Below are positions 62,801 through 63,721 of a stretch of 64,000 bases of DNA, in pieces; within the stretch, counting starts at the first letter, position 1; each line of letters begins with the position of its first letter. The position numbers and the translations under genes are program-made. The stretch covers positions 70,290,926-70,354,925 of the forward strand of contig CM049309.1 of assembly GCA_026874595.1 (NCBI GenBank), read 5' to 3'. Below the pieces are notes generated by a model. That model searched no databases. It was given only the letters and a program-made list of their open reading frames with translations, and had not been told where the DNA came from. The stretch is from Sipunculus nudus. Taxonomy: Eukaryota; Annelida; Sipuncula; Golfingiida; Sipunculidae.

Positions 62801-63721
62801 TAATTGTATAAAGTATTCACTATGCACTCTCTACAAATTCATAGTGAGTATTAATGCTTCAACAGCCCTCACAACTAAAAAGAATACATAAAAAGTATAT
62901 ACAAAATTCTGTCACAGCTATAAATGCAATGATGACAGACACGCCATCCTTATATTAAAAAAAAAGAAGCAGTGGCAGATATCATGTTCCAACTTCCTAT
63001 ACCCCCTCAAACACACAGACACATGCACACACATCCACCATTAGTTGAACAGTGAAATGCACACTTTTTAGAAATATTTATAACTTTCTTCCCCTGACTT
63101 GCACCACACAGCAAACAATCTGACTTGTGTCCTACCTTTAACTTTGAGGACTCTCTCAGTTTTTCCATCATCAATGCCACTGTCAAGCCACCTACAAGTG
63201 ATGTTTGCAGTTTATATGAAAATATCTTACAGTATTGCTACATAATAACATTATACTATATTCAGGAAATTTTGATGCAAGTTCAGACCTGTTAATATAA
63301 TCATTTAATACAAACTGTATGACATTTAGAATATTTTAGAATATTCTGTGACTATTTTCTTGTCACCTAAAAAGTAATAATAGTTATCACTATAGAAATA
63401 TAAATAAACATATAATAAGAACTTATAGAAAATATTACCCTTTTTAAAGATACAAGAAAATTTTCACAACCCTTACTCTGTTTGATGTCTCATCTACCAT
63501 TCTGATCTGAATATACTAAATATTTTCTAATGGAAGTATAACACACTAAGCAGACTGTCTTACCTGTTACACAAGAACACATATTCTTTGTCCGCATCCT
63601 GGCTCTCTCTGACGACAACCTTCTGACAGAACCAACCTTCACCTTTGCCCTCTCCGTCATGACCAATCACACAGCGAGTCAGCTTCCCAAGAGACACTGC
63701 CTCCAGTTTAAACACATCCAC
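1140..63721 (-). CDS. LOXHD1: LOXHD1-like giant PLAT-repeat protein, partial at both ends, 57 exons
   Basis: Seen: 57 minus-strand exons, each bounded by AG and GT (one GC) and joined without a frame break, give about 2571 codons made almost only of PLAT/LH2 domains, 18 whole and one half. Known: tandem PLAT repeats with no other domain are the mark of LOXHD1, a protein of hair-cell stereocilia needed for mechanotransduction and mutated in human deafness DFNB77; PLAT domains are beta-sandwiches that bind membranes or proteins. Inferred: this is the invertebrate LOXHD1 homologue. The first exon starts mid-domain and the last ends in phase 1 after a type A domain, so the gene continues beyond both edges; neither start nor stop codon is here. 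Type A and B domains alternate. No signal peptide or membrane segment is visible in this part. A different PLAT-only paralogue is possible; the family call is near certain. Confidence 0.93.
1638..1795 (-). CDS. LOXHD1: Exon 56: core of PLAT D19
   Basis: 158 nt, phase 0 to 2. Reads [37 protein letters not shown] and ends YLFDCD plus AG. Acceptor TTACAG, donor GTAAGA. Confidence 0.93.
2373..2527 (-). CDS. LOXHD1: Exon 55: first part of PLAT D19 (type A)
   Basis: 155 nt, phase 1 to 0. Reads [37 protein letters not shown] and KFEEGQ. Acceptor TTCCAG, donor GTACTT. Confidence 0.93.
3204..3336 (-). CDS. LOXHD1: Exon 54: end of PLAT D18
   Basis: 133 nt, phase 0 to 1. Reads [20 protein letters not shown], then [16 protein letters not shown]. 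The closing LP is changed to MAKG. Acceptor TTACAG, donor GTCAGA. Confidence 0.9.
3701..4408. mobile_element. Family IV element with 134-bp tandem units and TGTCCCCC/GGGGGACA ends
   Basis: Begins ACAAGCAAATTTGTGGAATT then GATGTCCCCCG; ends GTCCCCCACATCCACGAAGT followed by GGGGGACAA. Inside, from about 3930, three units of about 135 bp share CACTCCAAAACCAATCCCAA and GACAGACAG tracts. A shorter relative lies at 7016-7509. No coding capacity seen. Confidence 0.8.
4592..4684 (-). CDS. LOXHD1: Exon 53: middle of PLAT D18
   Basis: 93 nt, phase 0 to 0. Reads [20 protein letters not shown] and ends PTWLLDK. Acceptor TTTAAG, donor GTACTG. Confidence 0.91.
5032..5204 (-). CDS. LOXHD1: Exon 52: first part of PLAT D18 (type B)
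   Basis: 173 nt, phase 1 to 0. Reads [36 protein letters not shown] and GETQEFDAK. Acceptor GTACAG, donor GTAAGT. Confidence 0.93.
5609..5670 (-). CDS. LOXHD1: Exon 51: end of PLAT D17
   Basis: 62 nt, phase 2 to 1. Completes [20 protein letters not shown]. Acceptor TTGTAG, donor GTAATG. Confidence 0.9.
6319..6476 (-). CDS. LOXHD1: Exon 50: core of PLAT D17
   Basis: 158 nt, phase 0 to 2. Reads [37 protein letters not shown] and ends VFMCG plus AG. Acceptor TTACAG, donor GTGTGT. Confidence 0.93.
7016..7509. mobile_element. Family IV element, second copy
   Basis: Same ends as the copy at 3701 (ACAAGCAAATTCGTGGAATT; CCCCCACATCCGTGGAGTGG) but only one internal unit, then GACAGACAGACAGACAAACC. 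Lies in the D17 intron just before the large satellite array. Confidence 0.78.
7739..12857. repeat. Satellite array S2, about 28 units of 180 bp with higher-order structure
   Basis: Starts CTAGATGTGTCGGAAAGACA, which contains a GTGTC/GACAC hairpin and is followed by CGAATGCCCC; ends with the same ACGG steps and GCCCCGGCCACTTTGTGGCG palindrome as S1. Between them run about 28 units of about 179.7 bp. Left units (7.8-8.6 kb) are diverged; from about 8697 the units form near-identical blocks. Lies wholly in one intron of the LOXHD1-like gene. Confidence 0.92.
8697..12290. repeat. Two tandem copies of a 1797-bp higher-order repeat
   Basis: Bases 8697-10493 recur at 10494-12290 with an offset of 1797, ten 180-bp units. 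Over the stretches compared, single-base differences are rare (GGACAAAACG near 9986 against GGACGAAACG near 11783). Within each copy a three-unit block of 539 bp is itself doubled (8643 to 9182 offset). Confidence 0.88.
13068..13225 (-). CDS. LOXHD1: Exon 49: first part of PLAT D17 (type A)
   Basis: 158 nt, phase 1 to 0. Reads [37 protein letters not shown] and KFESDH. Acceptor TTGCAG, donor GTGAGT. The next intron is 6.6 kb and holds the largest satellite array. Confidence 0.94.
13640..13905. repeat. Degenerate tandem repeat, about 110 bp
   Basis: Three copies of a CCCCATTTGAGTATRTGTAC motif (the first worn, near 13660; then near 13750 and 13855), each followed by ACAAGACTTAC- or ACAAAACCTG-like bases. 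It abuts exon 48. The rest of the intron from 13226 shows nothing recognised. Confidence 0.5.
13920..14052 (-). CDS. LOXHD1: Exon 48: end of PLAT D16
   Basis: 133 nt, phase 0 to 1. Reads [20 protein letters not shown], then [16 protein letters not shown]. Acceptor TTACAG, donor GTAACT. The open plus-strand frame over it is antisense. Confidence 0.92.
14111..14699. repeat. 31-bp minisatellite, about 19 copies
   Basis: Head-to-tail copies of TTACCAGTAGTAATCATGCC followed by AGAAAGTCAAG. Variants such as AGAAGGTC and AGCAAGTC recur in alternation, so short multi-unit blocks have duplicated. Intronic, between exons 47 and 48. Confidence 0.93.
14700..16125 (-). other. Intron sequence around exon 47, nothing recognised
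   Basis: Apart from exon 47 (15449-15541) this AT-rich stretch shows no repeat family or open frame that I can support. Confidence 0.5.
15449..15541 (-). CDS. LOXHD1: Exon 47: middle of PLAT D16
   Basis: 93 nt, phase 0 to 0. Reads [20 protein letters not shown] and ends QSWFLES. Acceptor TTGCAG, donor GTAGGT. Confidence 0.92.
16126..16351 (-). CDS. LOXHD1: Exon 46: end of D15 fused to first part of D16
   Basis: 226 nt, phase 2 to 0. Completes [16 protein letters not shown] of type A D15 and runs without an intron into type B D16: [40 protein letters not shown]. The only exon seen that spans a domain border. Acceptor TCCCAG, donor GTAAAG. Confidence 0.93.
16610..16626. repeat. Poly-C tract
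   Basis: Seventeen C in a row followed by ATGGGGG, in the intron between exons 45 and 46. Confidence 0.9.
16829..17135. mobile_element. TA-flanked MITE with CAGTGAAACCTC ends and an internal duplication
   Basis: Left end TA-CAGTGAAACCTCATTGTG, right end ACGAGGTTTCACTG-TA. The right 121 bp (from GACAACTCTAGTTAAATTAT to the end) are present twice in tandem, at 16906-17026 and 17027-17147, with a few base differences. Confidence 0.8.
17316..17473 (-). CDS. LOXHD1: Exon 45: core of PLAT D15
   Basis: 158 nt, phase 0 to 2. Reads [37 protein letters not shown] and ends FMCN plus AG. Acceptor CTTCAG, donor GTAACA. Confidence 0.94.
18060..18217 (-). CDS. LOXHD1: Exon 44: first part of PLAT D15 (type A)
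   Basis: 158 nt, phase 1 to 0. Reads [37 protein letters not shown] and FEQGK. A closer CAG exists at the TAT codon, but only the acceptor at ATAAAG keeps the frame with exon 43. Donor GTTTGT. Confidence 0.88.
18709..18841 (-). CDS. LOXHD1: Exon 43: end of PLAT D14
   Basis: 133 nt, phase 0 to 1. Reads [20 protein letters not shown], then [16 protein letters not shown]. Ends CCAA followed by donor GTAATT, which is weaker than most here. Acceptor TAACAG. Confidence 0.9.
19175..19261 (-). CDS. LOXHD1: Exon 42: middle of PLAT D14
   Basis: 87 nt, phase 0 to 0. Reads [20 protein letters not shown] and ends AAWFLEM. Donor GTAAGC, acceptor TTCCAG. Confidence 0.92.
19640..19794 (-). CDS. LOXHD1: Exon 41: first part of PLAT D14 (type B)
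   Basis: 155 nt, phase 1 to 0. Reads [36 protein letters not shown] and ends KIDQFE. Acceptor GATCAG, donor GTTAGT. Confidence 0.93.
20073..20225. mobile_element. TA-flanked MITE, CAGTGGAACCTCTC ends
   Basis: Left end TA-CAGTGGAACCTCTCTAAT, right end CACAGGTTTCATTG-TA, with GACCACTTTTGGCCAGTCCC inside. Related to the copies at 24684 and 52690. Confidence 0.75.
20426..20505 (-). CDS. LOXHD1: Exon 40: end of PLAT D13
   Basis: 80 nt, phase 2 to 1. Completes [16 protein letters not shown], then [11 protein letters not shown]. The same length as exon 57. Acceptor CATAAG, donor GTAGTC. Confidence 0.91.
20506..21830 (-). other. Introns around exon 39, nothing recognised
   Basis: Intron parts 20506-21126 and 21206-21830 hold no repeat or open frame that I can support. 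Confidence 0.45.
21127..21205 (-). CDS. LOXHD1: Exon 39: second half of D13 core
   Basis: 79 nt, phase 1 to 2. Reads [20 protein letters not shown] and ends TFKCD plus AG. Acceptor ATCCAG, donor GTATGA. Confidence 0.92.
21831..21909 (-). CDS. LOXHD1: Exon 38: first half of D13 core
   Basis: 79 nt, phase 0 to 1. Reads [20 protein letters not shown], then HDGKGS. The intron that follows cuts at the same place as in D3 and D7, after the HDGKG turn. Acceptor GACCAG, donor GTAATG. Confidence 0.92.
22214..23481. repeat. Satellite array S3, about 6.5 units of 180 bp
   Basis: Starts CTAGATGTGTCAGAACGACA then CAAATGCCCC and ends with ACGG steps and the palindrome GCCCCGGCCACTTTGTGGCA, so both ends match S2. 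Lies in the intron between exons 37 and 38. Confidence 0.9.
23630..23781 (-). CDS. LOXHD1: Exon 37: first part of PLAT D13 (type A)
   Basis: 152 nt, phase 1 to 0. Reads [36 protein letters not shown] and KFEQEQ. Acceptor ATTACAG, donor GTAAGA. Confidence 0.93.
24356..24575 (-). CDS. LOXHD1: Exon 36: core and end of PLAT D12, fused exon
   Basis: 220 nt, phase 0 to 1. Reads [38 protein letters not shown], later [15 protein letters not shown]. In every other type B domain this is two exons, so one intron is missing here. Donor GTGACA, acceptor TAACAG. Confidence 0.92.
24684..24848. mobile_element. TA-flanked MITE, CAGTAAAACCTC ends
   Basis: Left end TA-CAGTAAAACCTCGCATAC, right end TTTTGAGGTTTTACTG. 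Inside, GAGACCACCTCAAAATAACA and GGAGGTCCTATTGGTGGTCA face each other, so most of it could fold as a hairpin. Confidence 0.75.
25164..25399 (-). CDS. LOXHD1: Exon 35: first part of PLAT D12 (type B) with Gln-rich insert
   Basis: 236 nt, phase 1 to 0. Reads [36 protein letters not shown], then a KGQ/QQR/QPQKGQ run of about 25 residues before REGQEDEFQ. The insert is at the same loop as the one in D8. Acceptor ATCCAG, donor GTGAGT. Confidence 0.91.
26127..26257 (-). CDS. LOXHD1: Exon 34: divergent end of PLAT D11
   Basis: 131 nt, phase 2 to 1. Reads [20 protein letters not shown], later [16 protein letters not shown]. The RWLD-x-DDG motif is gone; the exon is known to be coding by its phase fit (2 to 1, as in every type A last exon) and its open frame. 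Donor GTGAGA. Confidence 0.82.
26797..26945 (-). CDS. LOXHD1: Exon 33: core of PLAT D11, degenerate
   Basis: 149 nt, phase 0 to 2. Reads [19 protein letters not shown], but GHDGKGxGxGW is replaced by [11 protein letters not shown]. The end FPLD also lacks the C-x-R motif. Donor GTATGT, acceptor CAACAG. Confidence 0.9.
27577..27762 (-). CDS. LOXHD1: Exon 32: rest of first part of D11 with Asn/Lys/Asp insert
   Basis: 186 nt, phase 0 to 0. Starts with the low-complexity [20 protein letters not shown] followed by DDDDG, then the normal [17 protein letters not shown] and FQPGQ. The insert lies in the loop between TGD and the V-Y-I strand. Donor GTAAGG, acceptor CTCCAG. Confidence 0.88.
28393..28454 (-). 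CDS. LOXHD1: Exon 31: start of PLAT D11 (type A), split exon
   Basis: 62 nt, phase 1 to 0. Reads [20 protein letters not shown]. Only the first strand and TGD loop are here; the rest of the first part is in exon 32. No other type A domain has an intron at this point. Donor GTTAGT, acceptor TTTCAG. Confidence 0.85.
28888..29014 (-). CDS. LOXHD1: Exon 30: end of PLAT D10
   Basis: 127 nt, phase 0 to 1. Reads [20 protein letters not shown], then [15 protein letters not shown]. Donor GTAGGG. Confidence 0.92.
29271..29590. repeat. Degenerate minisatellite, about 45-60 bp
   Basis: Six to seven imperfect copies of a motif like TTACATCAATTCTTGTCAGA followed by GCCATCAAT. Intronic, between exons 29 and 30. 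Confidence 0.7.
29634..29723 (-). CDS. LOXHD1: Exon 29: middle of PLAT D10
   Basis: 90 nt, phase 0 to 0. Reads [20 protein letters not shown] and ends SVWTVKQ. Acceptor TCTTAG, donor GTAAGC. Confidence 0.91.
30083..30261 (-). CDS. LOXHD1: Exon 28: first part of PLAT D10 (type B)
   Basis: 179 nt, phase 1 to 0. Reads [18 protein letters not shown], then [17 protein letters not shown] and SQGKIDEFD. The loop after the first strand is a few residues longer than usual. Acceptor CATCAG, donor GTAAGT. Confidence 0.92.
30521..31751. mobile_element. Family II element (CAAGTGACCC ... CAGCTGAGCTAAAA), copy a
   Basis: Begins CAAGTGACCCATGGGTCATG and ends with GGACGGACGGACAGACAG, then ACAAAGAGTGATCGCTATAG, and CAGTCAGCTGAGC-like bases before TAAAA. 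Between are about three units of about 330 bp carrying GGGTAACAGAGACCTAATTT and GATTTGYGCCYTGTTAA. No coding capacity. Confidence 0.85.
31983..33206. mobile_element. Family II element, copy b
   Basis: Begins CAAGTGGCCCATGGGCCATG and ends CTTTCAGTCAGCTGAGCTAA. Three to four diverged internal units share GATATGGGTAACAGAGACCT with copy a. It lies 230 bases beyond copy a in the same intron and orientation. Confidence 0.85.
33280..33395 (-). CDS. LOXHD1: Exon 27: end of PLAT D9 with tail
   Basis: 116 nt, phase 2 to 1. Completes [18 protein letters not shown], then a longer tail [20 protein letters not shown] leading into D10. Cysteine-containing and without DDG, so divergent. Donor GTGAGT. Confidence 0.9.
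33396..34552 (-). other. Introns around exon 26, nothing recognised
   Basis: Intron parts 33396-33886 and 34045-34552 show no supported repeat. The long plus-strand frame at 34254-34724 is partly antisense to exon 25. Confidence 0.45.
33887..34044 (-). CDS. LOXHD1: Exon 26: core of PLAT D9
   Basis: 158 nt, phase 0 to 2. Reads [37 protein letters not shown] and ends ILFPCN plus AG. Same length and phases as exons 1, 45, 50 and 56. Donor GTAGAG. Confidence 0.93.
34553..34707 (-). CDS. LOXHD1: Exon 25: first part of PLAT D9 (type A)
   Basis: 155 nt, phase 1 to 0. Reads [20 protein letters not shown], then [18 protein letters not shown] and HKFQRGQ. The usual Y-G of the third strand is changed to D-G. 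Acceptor CTTCAG, donor GTGTGT. Confidence 0.92.
34987..35956. mobile_element. Family II element, copy c, with unrelated interior
   Basis: Begins CAAGTGGCTCATGGGCCATG and ends CTTTCAGTCAGCTGAGCTAA after ACAAACAGACAACGGACAAA. The bases from about 35120 to 35800 do not match the internal units of copies a and b and are richer in G and C, so something else was inserted or captured. Confidence 0.75.
36567..36699 (-). CDS. LOXHD1: Exon 24: end of PLAT D8
   Basis: 133 nt, phase 0 to 1. Reads [20 protein letters not shown] and ends [14 protein letters not shown]. Donor GTATGA, acceptor ATTCAG. Confidence 0.93.
36700..37620 (-). other. Intron with a MITE fragment
   Basis: Bases 37241-37284 (TTTATCAGGTCCCGTTGGTG, then GTCATAATTCTGAGGTTTTA) match the right end of the MITE at 24684-24848; the left half is not seen. 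Nothing else recognised. Confidence 0.55.
37621..37704 (-). CDS. LOXHD1: Exon 23: middle of PLAT D8
   Basis: 84 nt, phase 0 to 0. Reads [20 protein letters not shown] and ends AAWNLNK. The shortest B middle exon; the loop before the AW strand is trimmed. Donor GTAAGT. Confidence 0.92.
37805..38412. mobile_element. Family II element, copy d, 5' part only
   Basis: Begins CAAGGGACCTATGGGTCATG and runs closely parallel to 43289-43890 (both contain AGGCACATGCTGGTTTTGTG and GAATGCATTCATGAATACAT). It stops where a second start, CAAAGGACCTATGGGTCACG, appears at 38414. Confidence 0.75.
38414..40046. mobile_element. Family II element, copy e
   Basis: Begins CAAAGGACCTATGGGTCACG; ends GGACGGACGGACAACGGACA, then AAGGACCATGACTATAGCTC and ATAGTCAGCTGAGCTAAAAA. 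The part from about 39300 matches the inner unit of the element at 43289-46239. A poly-G tract lies at 39171-39186. Confidence 0.75.
40442..40752 (-). CDS. LOXHD1: Exon 22: first part of PLAT D8 (type B) with basic insert
   Basis: 311 nt, the longest exon here, phase 1 to 0. A leader [20 protein letters not shown] precedes [16 protein letters not shown] and [17 protein letters not shown]. Between L-L and the closing [10 protein letters not shown] is a Lys/Arg/Pro-rich insert containing [17 protein letters not shown]. Acceptor TTGTAG, donor GTGAGT. Confidence 0.92.
40917..41048 (-). CDS. LOXHD1: Exon 21: end of PLAT D7
   Basis: 132 nt, phase 1 to 1. Reads [20 protein letters not shown], then [24 protein letters not shown] is changed to EWLE and the acidic DDG stretch is lost, so the end of this domain is divergent. 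Acceptor TTACAG, donor GTAAGT. Confidence 0.9.
41639..41872 (-). CDS. LOXHD1: Exon 20: first and core part of PLAT D7 (type A), fused exon
   Basis: 234 nt, phase 1 to 1, exactly the length of exon 9 and with the same intron pattern. Reads [55 protein letters not shown] and EHDGESK. Acceptor GATCAG, donor GTTAGT. Confidence 0.92.
42389..42515 (-). CDS. LOXHD1: Exon 19: end of PLAT D6
   Basis: 127 nt, phase 0 to 1. Reads [20 protein letters not shown], then [23 protein letters not shown] resembles the type A ending. Acceptor TTACAG, donor GTAGAT. Confidence 0.91.
43073..43159 (-). CDS. LOXHD1: Exon 18: middle of PLAT D6
   Basis: 87 nt, phase 0 to 0. Reads [20 protein letters not shown] and ends PAWHLEQ. 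Acceptor TTTCAG, donor GTACAA. It lies 3.3 kb from exon 17 because a repeat element fills that intron. Confidence 0.92.
43289..46239. mobile_element. Family II element, copy f, with nested MITE
   Basis: Begins CAAGGGACCCTTGGGTCACG and ends GGACGGACGGATGGACAGAT, GGACCATGACTATAGCTCAG and ATAGTCAGCTGAGCTAAAAA. Two units of about 650 bp (about 44800-45430 and 45480-46140) match the unit of copy e. A different MITE sits inside at 43969-44305. Confidence 0.8.
43969..44305. mobile_element. PIF/Harbinger-like MITE, 337 bp
   Basis: Terminal inverted repeats of about 35 bp: GGCCAAAAAAAAATAAAGGT then ATGGTTCTCAGGCAC, mirrored by GTGCCTGAGAACCATACC and TTATTTTGGCC. Flanked on both sides by TAA, a 3-bp target duplication. 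Known: TWA duplications and GGC-type ends fit PIF/Harbinger. No transposase frame. Confidence 0.88.
46447..46616 (-). CDS. LOXHD1: Exon 17: first part of PLAT D6 (type B)
   Basis: 170 nt, phase 1 to 0. Reads [19 protein letters not shown], then [18 protein letters not shown] and GKEAEFT. The start is type B but the N-A-G-T-x-S loop looks like type A, so it is a mild mixture. Acceptor CCACAG, donor GTAAGT. Confidence 0.92.
46791..47085. repeat. Dispersed repeat, copy 1
   Basis: Shares with 56141-56398 the order CAGTTTRACTTGTA, CATCATGCTGAAAG-like, TACATAATTGTTTGTRATT and an ATYATGGATATAATC-like end. Preceded by ATTACAGTGAAATCTGCTTT, which resembles a MITE end. Family unknown. Confidence 0.6.
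47844..47897 (-). CDS. LOXHD1: Exon 16: linker exon, 54 nt
   Basis: Eighteen codons, phase 1 at both ends, reading [18 protein letters not shown], a Pro/Ser-rich linker between D5 and D6. Acceptor CTGTAG, donor GTAAGT. It can be skipped without a frame change and sits where exons 3-5 sit after D1. Confidence 0.78.
48277..48496 (-). CDS. LOXHD1: Exon 15: core and end of PLAT D5, fused exon
   Basis: 220 nt, phase 0 to 1. Holds [57 protein letters not shown]. The intron normally inside the R of CxR|W is absent. Donor GTAAGC, acceptor TTTCAG. Confidence 0.94.
48805..48959 (-). CDS. LOXHD1: Exon 14: first part of PLAT D5 (type A)
   Basis: 155 nt, phase 1 to 0. Reads [19 protein letters not shown], then [18 protein letters not shown] and a K-F-x-K-N-E end. 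Acceptor TTGCAG, donor GTAAGA. A textbook type A first exon. Confidence 0.94.
50050..50182 (-). CDS. LOXHD1: Exon 13: end of PLAT D4, GC donor
   Basis: 133 nt, phase 0 to 1. Reads [19 protein letters not shown] and ends [15 protein letters not shown]. The intron after it begins GCAAGT rather than GT; the flanks (CAG before, AAGT after) match the known GC-AG intron consensus. Acceptor TGATAG. Confidence 0.9.
50577..50632. repeat. AT dinucleotide microsatellite
   Basis: About 28 uninterrupted AT units, 90 bases from the acceptor side of exon 12's downstream intron. Confidence 0.95.
50726..50815 (-). CDS. LOXHD1: Exon 12: middle of PLAT D4
   Basis: 90 nt, phase 0 to 0. Reads [20 protein letters not shown] and ends DDGWHLEE. 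Same length as exons 7 and 29. The donor GTCTGT is poor at +3 to +6, though the position fits the paralogous exons. Confidence 0.87.
51349..51509 (-). CDS. LOXHD1: Exon 11: first part of PLAT D4 (type B)
   Basis: 161 nt, phase 1 to 0. Reads [19 protein letters not shown], then [17 protein letters not shown], and ends PGKTDEFD. Two GT sites lie five bases apart at the end; only GATGTGAGG split after GAT keeps the frame. Acceptor ATCTAG. Confidence 0.9.
51986..52141 (-). CDS. LOXHD1: Exon 10: end of PLAT D3
   Basis: 156 nt, phase 1 to 1. Starts [14 protein letters not shown] and runs through [20 protein letters not shown] to a short tail [10 protein letters not shown]. The second core half and the RWLD end, separate exons in most type A domains, are one exon here. 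Acceptor TTACAG, donor GTGAGT. Confidence 0.92.
52690..52780. mobile_element. TA-flanked MITE forming the splice donor of exon 9
   Basis: Left end TA-CAGTGGAACCTGTCAAAC, right end ACACAGGTTTTACTG-TA, 91 bp. On the minus strand the donor of exon 9 reads GTA-CAGT, where TA is the target duplication and CAGT is the MITE tip, so intron bases +4 onward come from the element. Confidence 0.85.
52784..53017 (-). CDS. LOXHD1: Exon 9: first and core part of PLAT D3 (type A), fused exon
   Basis: 234 nt, phase 1 to 1. Holds the start YVIEVYTG and, without the usual intron, [19 protein letters not shown] and [10 protein letters not shown]. The intron seen elsewhere between the two halves is missing; a new one lies after GHNDPSKG. 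Its donor GTACAG runs straight into a MITE at 52690-52780. Confidence 0.92.
53511..53643 (-). CDS. LOXHD1: Exon 8: end of PLAT D2
   Basis: 133 nt, phase 0 to 1. Reads [19 protein letters not shown], later [15 protein letters not shown]. Almost every B3 exon in the gene is 133 or 127 nt and ends at the codon after LP. Donor GTAAGT. Confidence 0.93.
54122..54211 (-). CDS. LOXHD1: Exon 7: middle of PLAT D2
   Basis: 90 nt, phase 0 to 0. Reads [20 protein letters not shown] and ends SGWYVEK. YKIRIG followed by a GW strand is the type B core. Acceptor TTTCAG, donor GTAAGC. Confidence 0.92.
54787..54950 (-). CDS. LOXHD1: Exon 6: first part of PLAT D2 (type B)
   Basis: 164 nt, phase 1 in, 0 out. 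Opens with [14 protein letters not shown], the type B first strand, continues with the strand VMLHAYG and ends at the [10 protein letters not shown] loop. Acceptor TTTCAG, donor GTAAGA. Confidence 0.93.
56141..56398. repeat. Dispersed repeat, copy 2
   Basis: Partner of 46791-47085 in the same orientation, with about the same spacing of shared blocks. Confidence 0.6.
56484..56540 (-). CDS. LOXHD1: Exon 5: Ala/Asp/Glu linker, 57 nt
   Basis: Nineteen codons, phase 1 at both ends: an alanine/valine stretch followed by the acidic [12 protein letters not shown]. Acceptor TTTCAG, donor GTAAGG. With exons 3 and 4 it forms the linker between D1 and D2. Confidence 0.7.
56714..56820. repeat. TTATA/TA microsatellite
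   Basis: TTATA repeats pass into about 40 TA units. Confidence 0.95.
56936..57961. mobile_element. Family III element (CTAGAACATCAGC ... GGCTGAGGGCTAAAA)
   Basis: Begins CTAGAACATCAGCAGAAGCT, soon AGCCCTCAGCC, which is inverted at the right end as GGCTGAGGGCT. Three internal units of about 300 bp share GGTCAAGGTCACCCATCTTC and AGATATCYCGCTCACAAG; then GGACGGACGGACAGC. The 3' part of a relative is at 1-298. Confidence 0.85.
58711..59080. mobile_element. Possible MITE with imperfect 30-bp inverted ends
   Basis: Left CTGCTGCCCACAAGTGATTT then TGCTGCAA; right TTCACAGCAAAATCACCAGT then TGGCGGCTGG, its imperfect inverse. No clear target duplication. The surrounding stretch 57962-60653 otherwise shows only a 40-bp direct repeat at 59381-59461 (CTATCTGAACTTACTT, GACAGCTAGGC). 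Confidence 0.55.
60654..60689 (-). CDS. LOXHD1: Exon 4: linker micro-exon, 36 nt
   Basis: Twelve codons, phase 1 at both ends, reading [12 protein letters not shown]. Acceptor TTTTAG, donor GTGAGT (strong). Shares the P-S-P motif with exon 3. Skipping it would keep the frame. Confidence 0.65.
60690..63135 (-). other. Introns around exon 3, nothing recognised
   Basis: Intron parts 60690-62269 and 62297-63135 show no supported repeat. Further small linker exons of the kind seen at 62270 and 60654 could be hidden here and would be easy to miss. Confidence 0.45.
62270..62296 (-). CDS. LOXHD1: Exon 3: linker micro-exon, 27 nt
   Basis: Nine codons, phase 1 at both ends, reading EPAPSPIET. Acceptor TGACAG, donor GTTGGT. 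Pro/acid-rich like the next two exons. Placed because the frame joins and the composition matches; a 27-nt exon cannot be proved from sequence alone. Confidence 0.6.
63136..63191 (-). CDS. LOXHD1: Exon 2: end of PLAT D1
   Basis: 56 nt, phase 2 in, phase 1 out. Completes the [14 protein letters not shown] end of type A domain D1. Acceptor TTGTAG, donor GTAGGA. The usual ELP after this motif is replaced by VLKVK, which leads into a linker. Confidence 0.88.
63564..63721 (-). CDS. LOXHD1: Exon 1 of window: second half of PLAT D1 (type A)
   Basis: 158 nt, phase 0 in, phase 2 out. Reads [14 protein letters not shown], then the type A core [11 protein letters not shown] and ends at FLCN plus two bases of the R codon. 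Acceptor TACAG, donor GTAAGA. The first half of this domain lies beyond the window edge. Confidence 0.93.
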
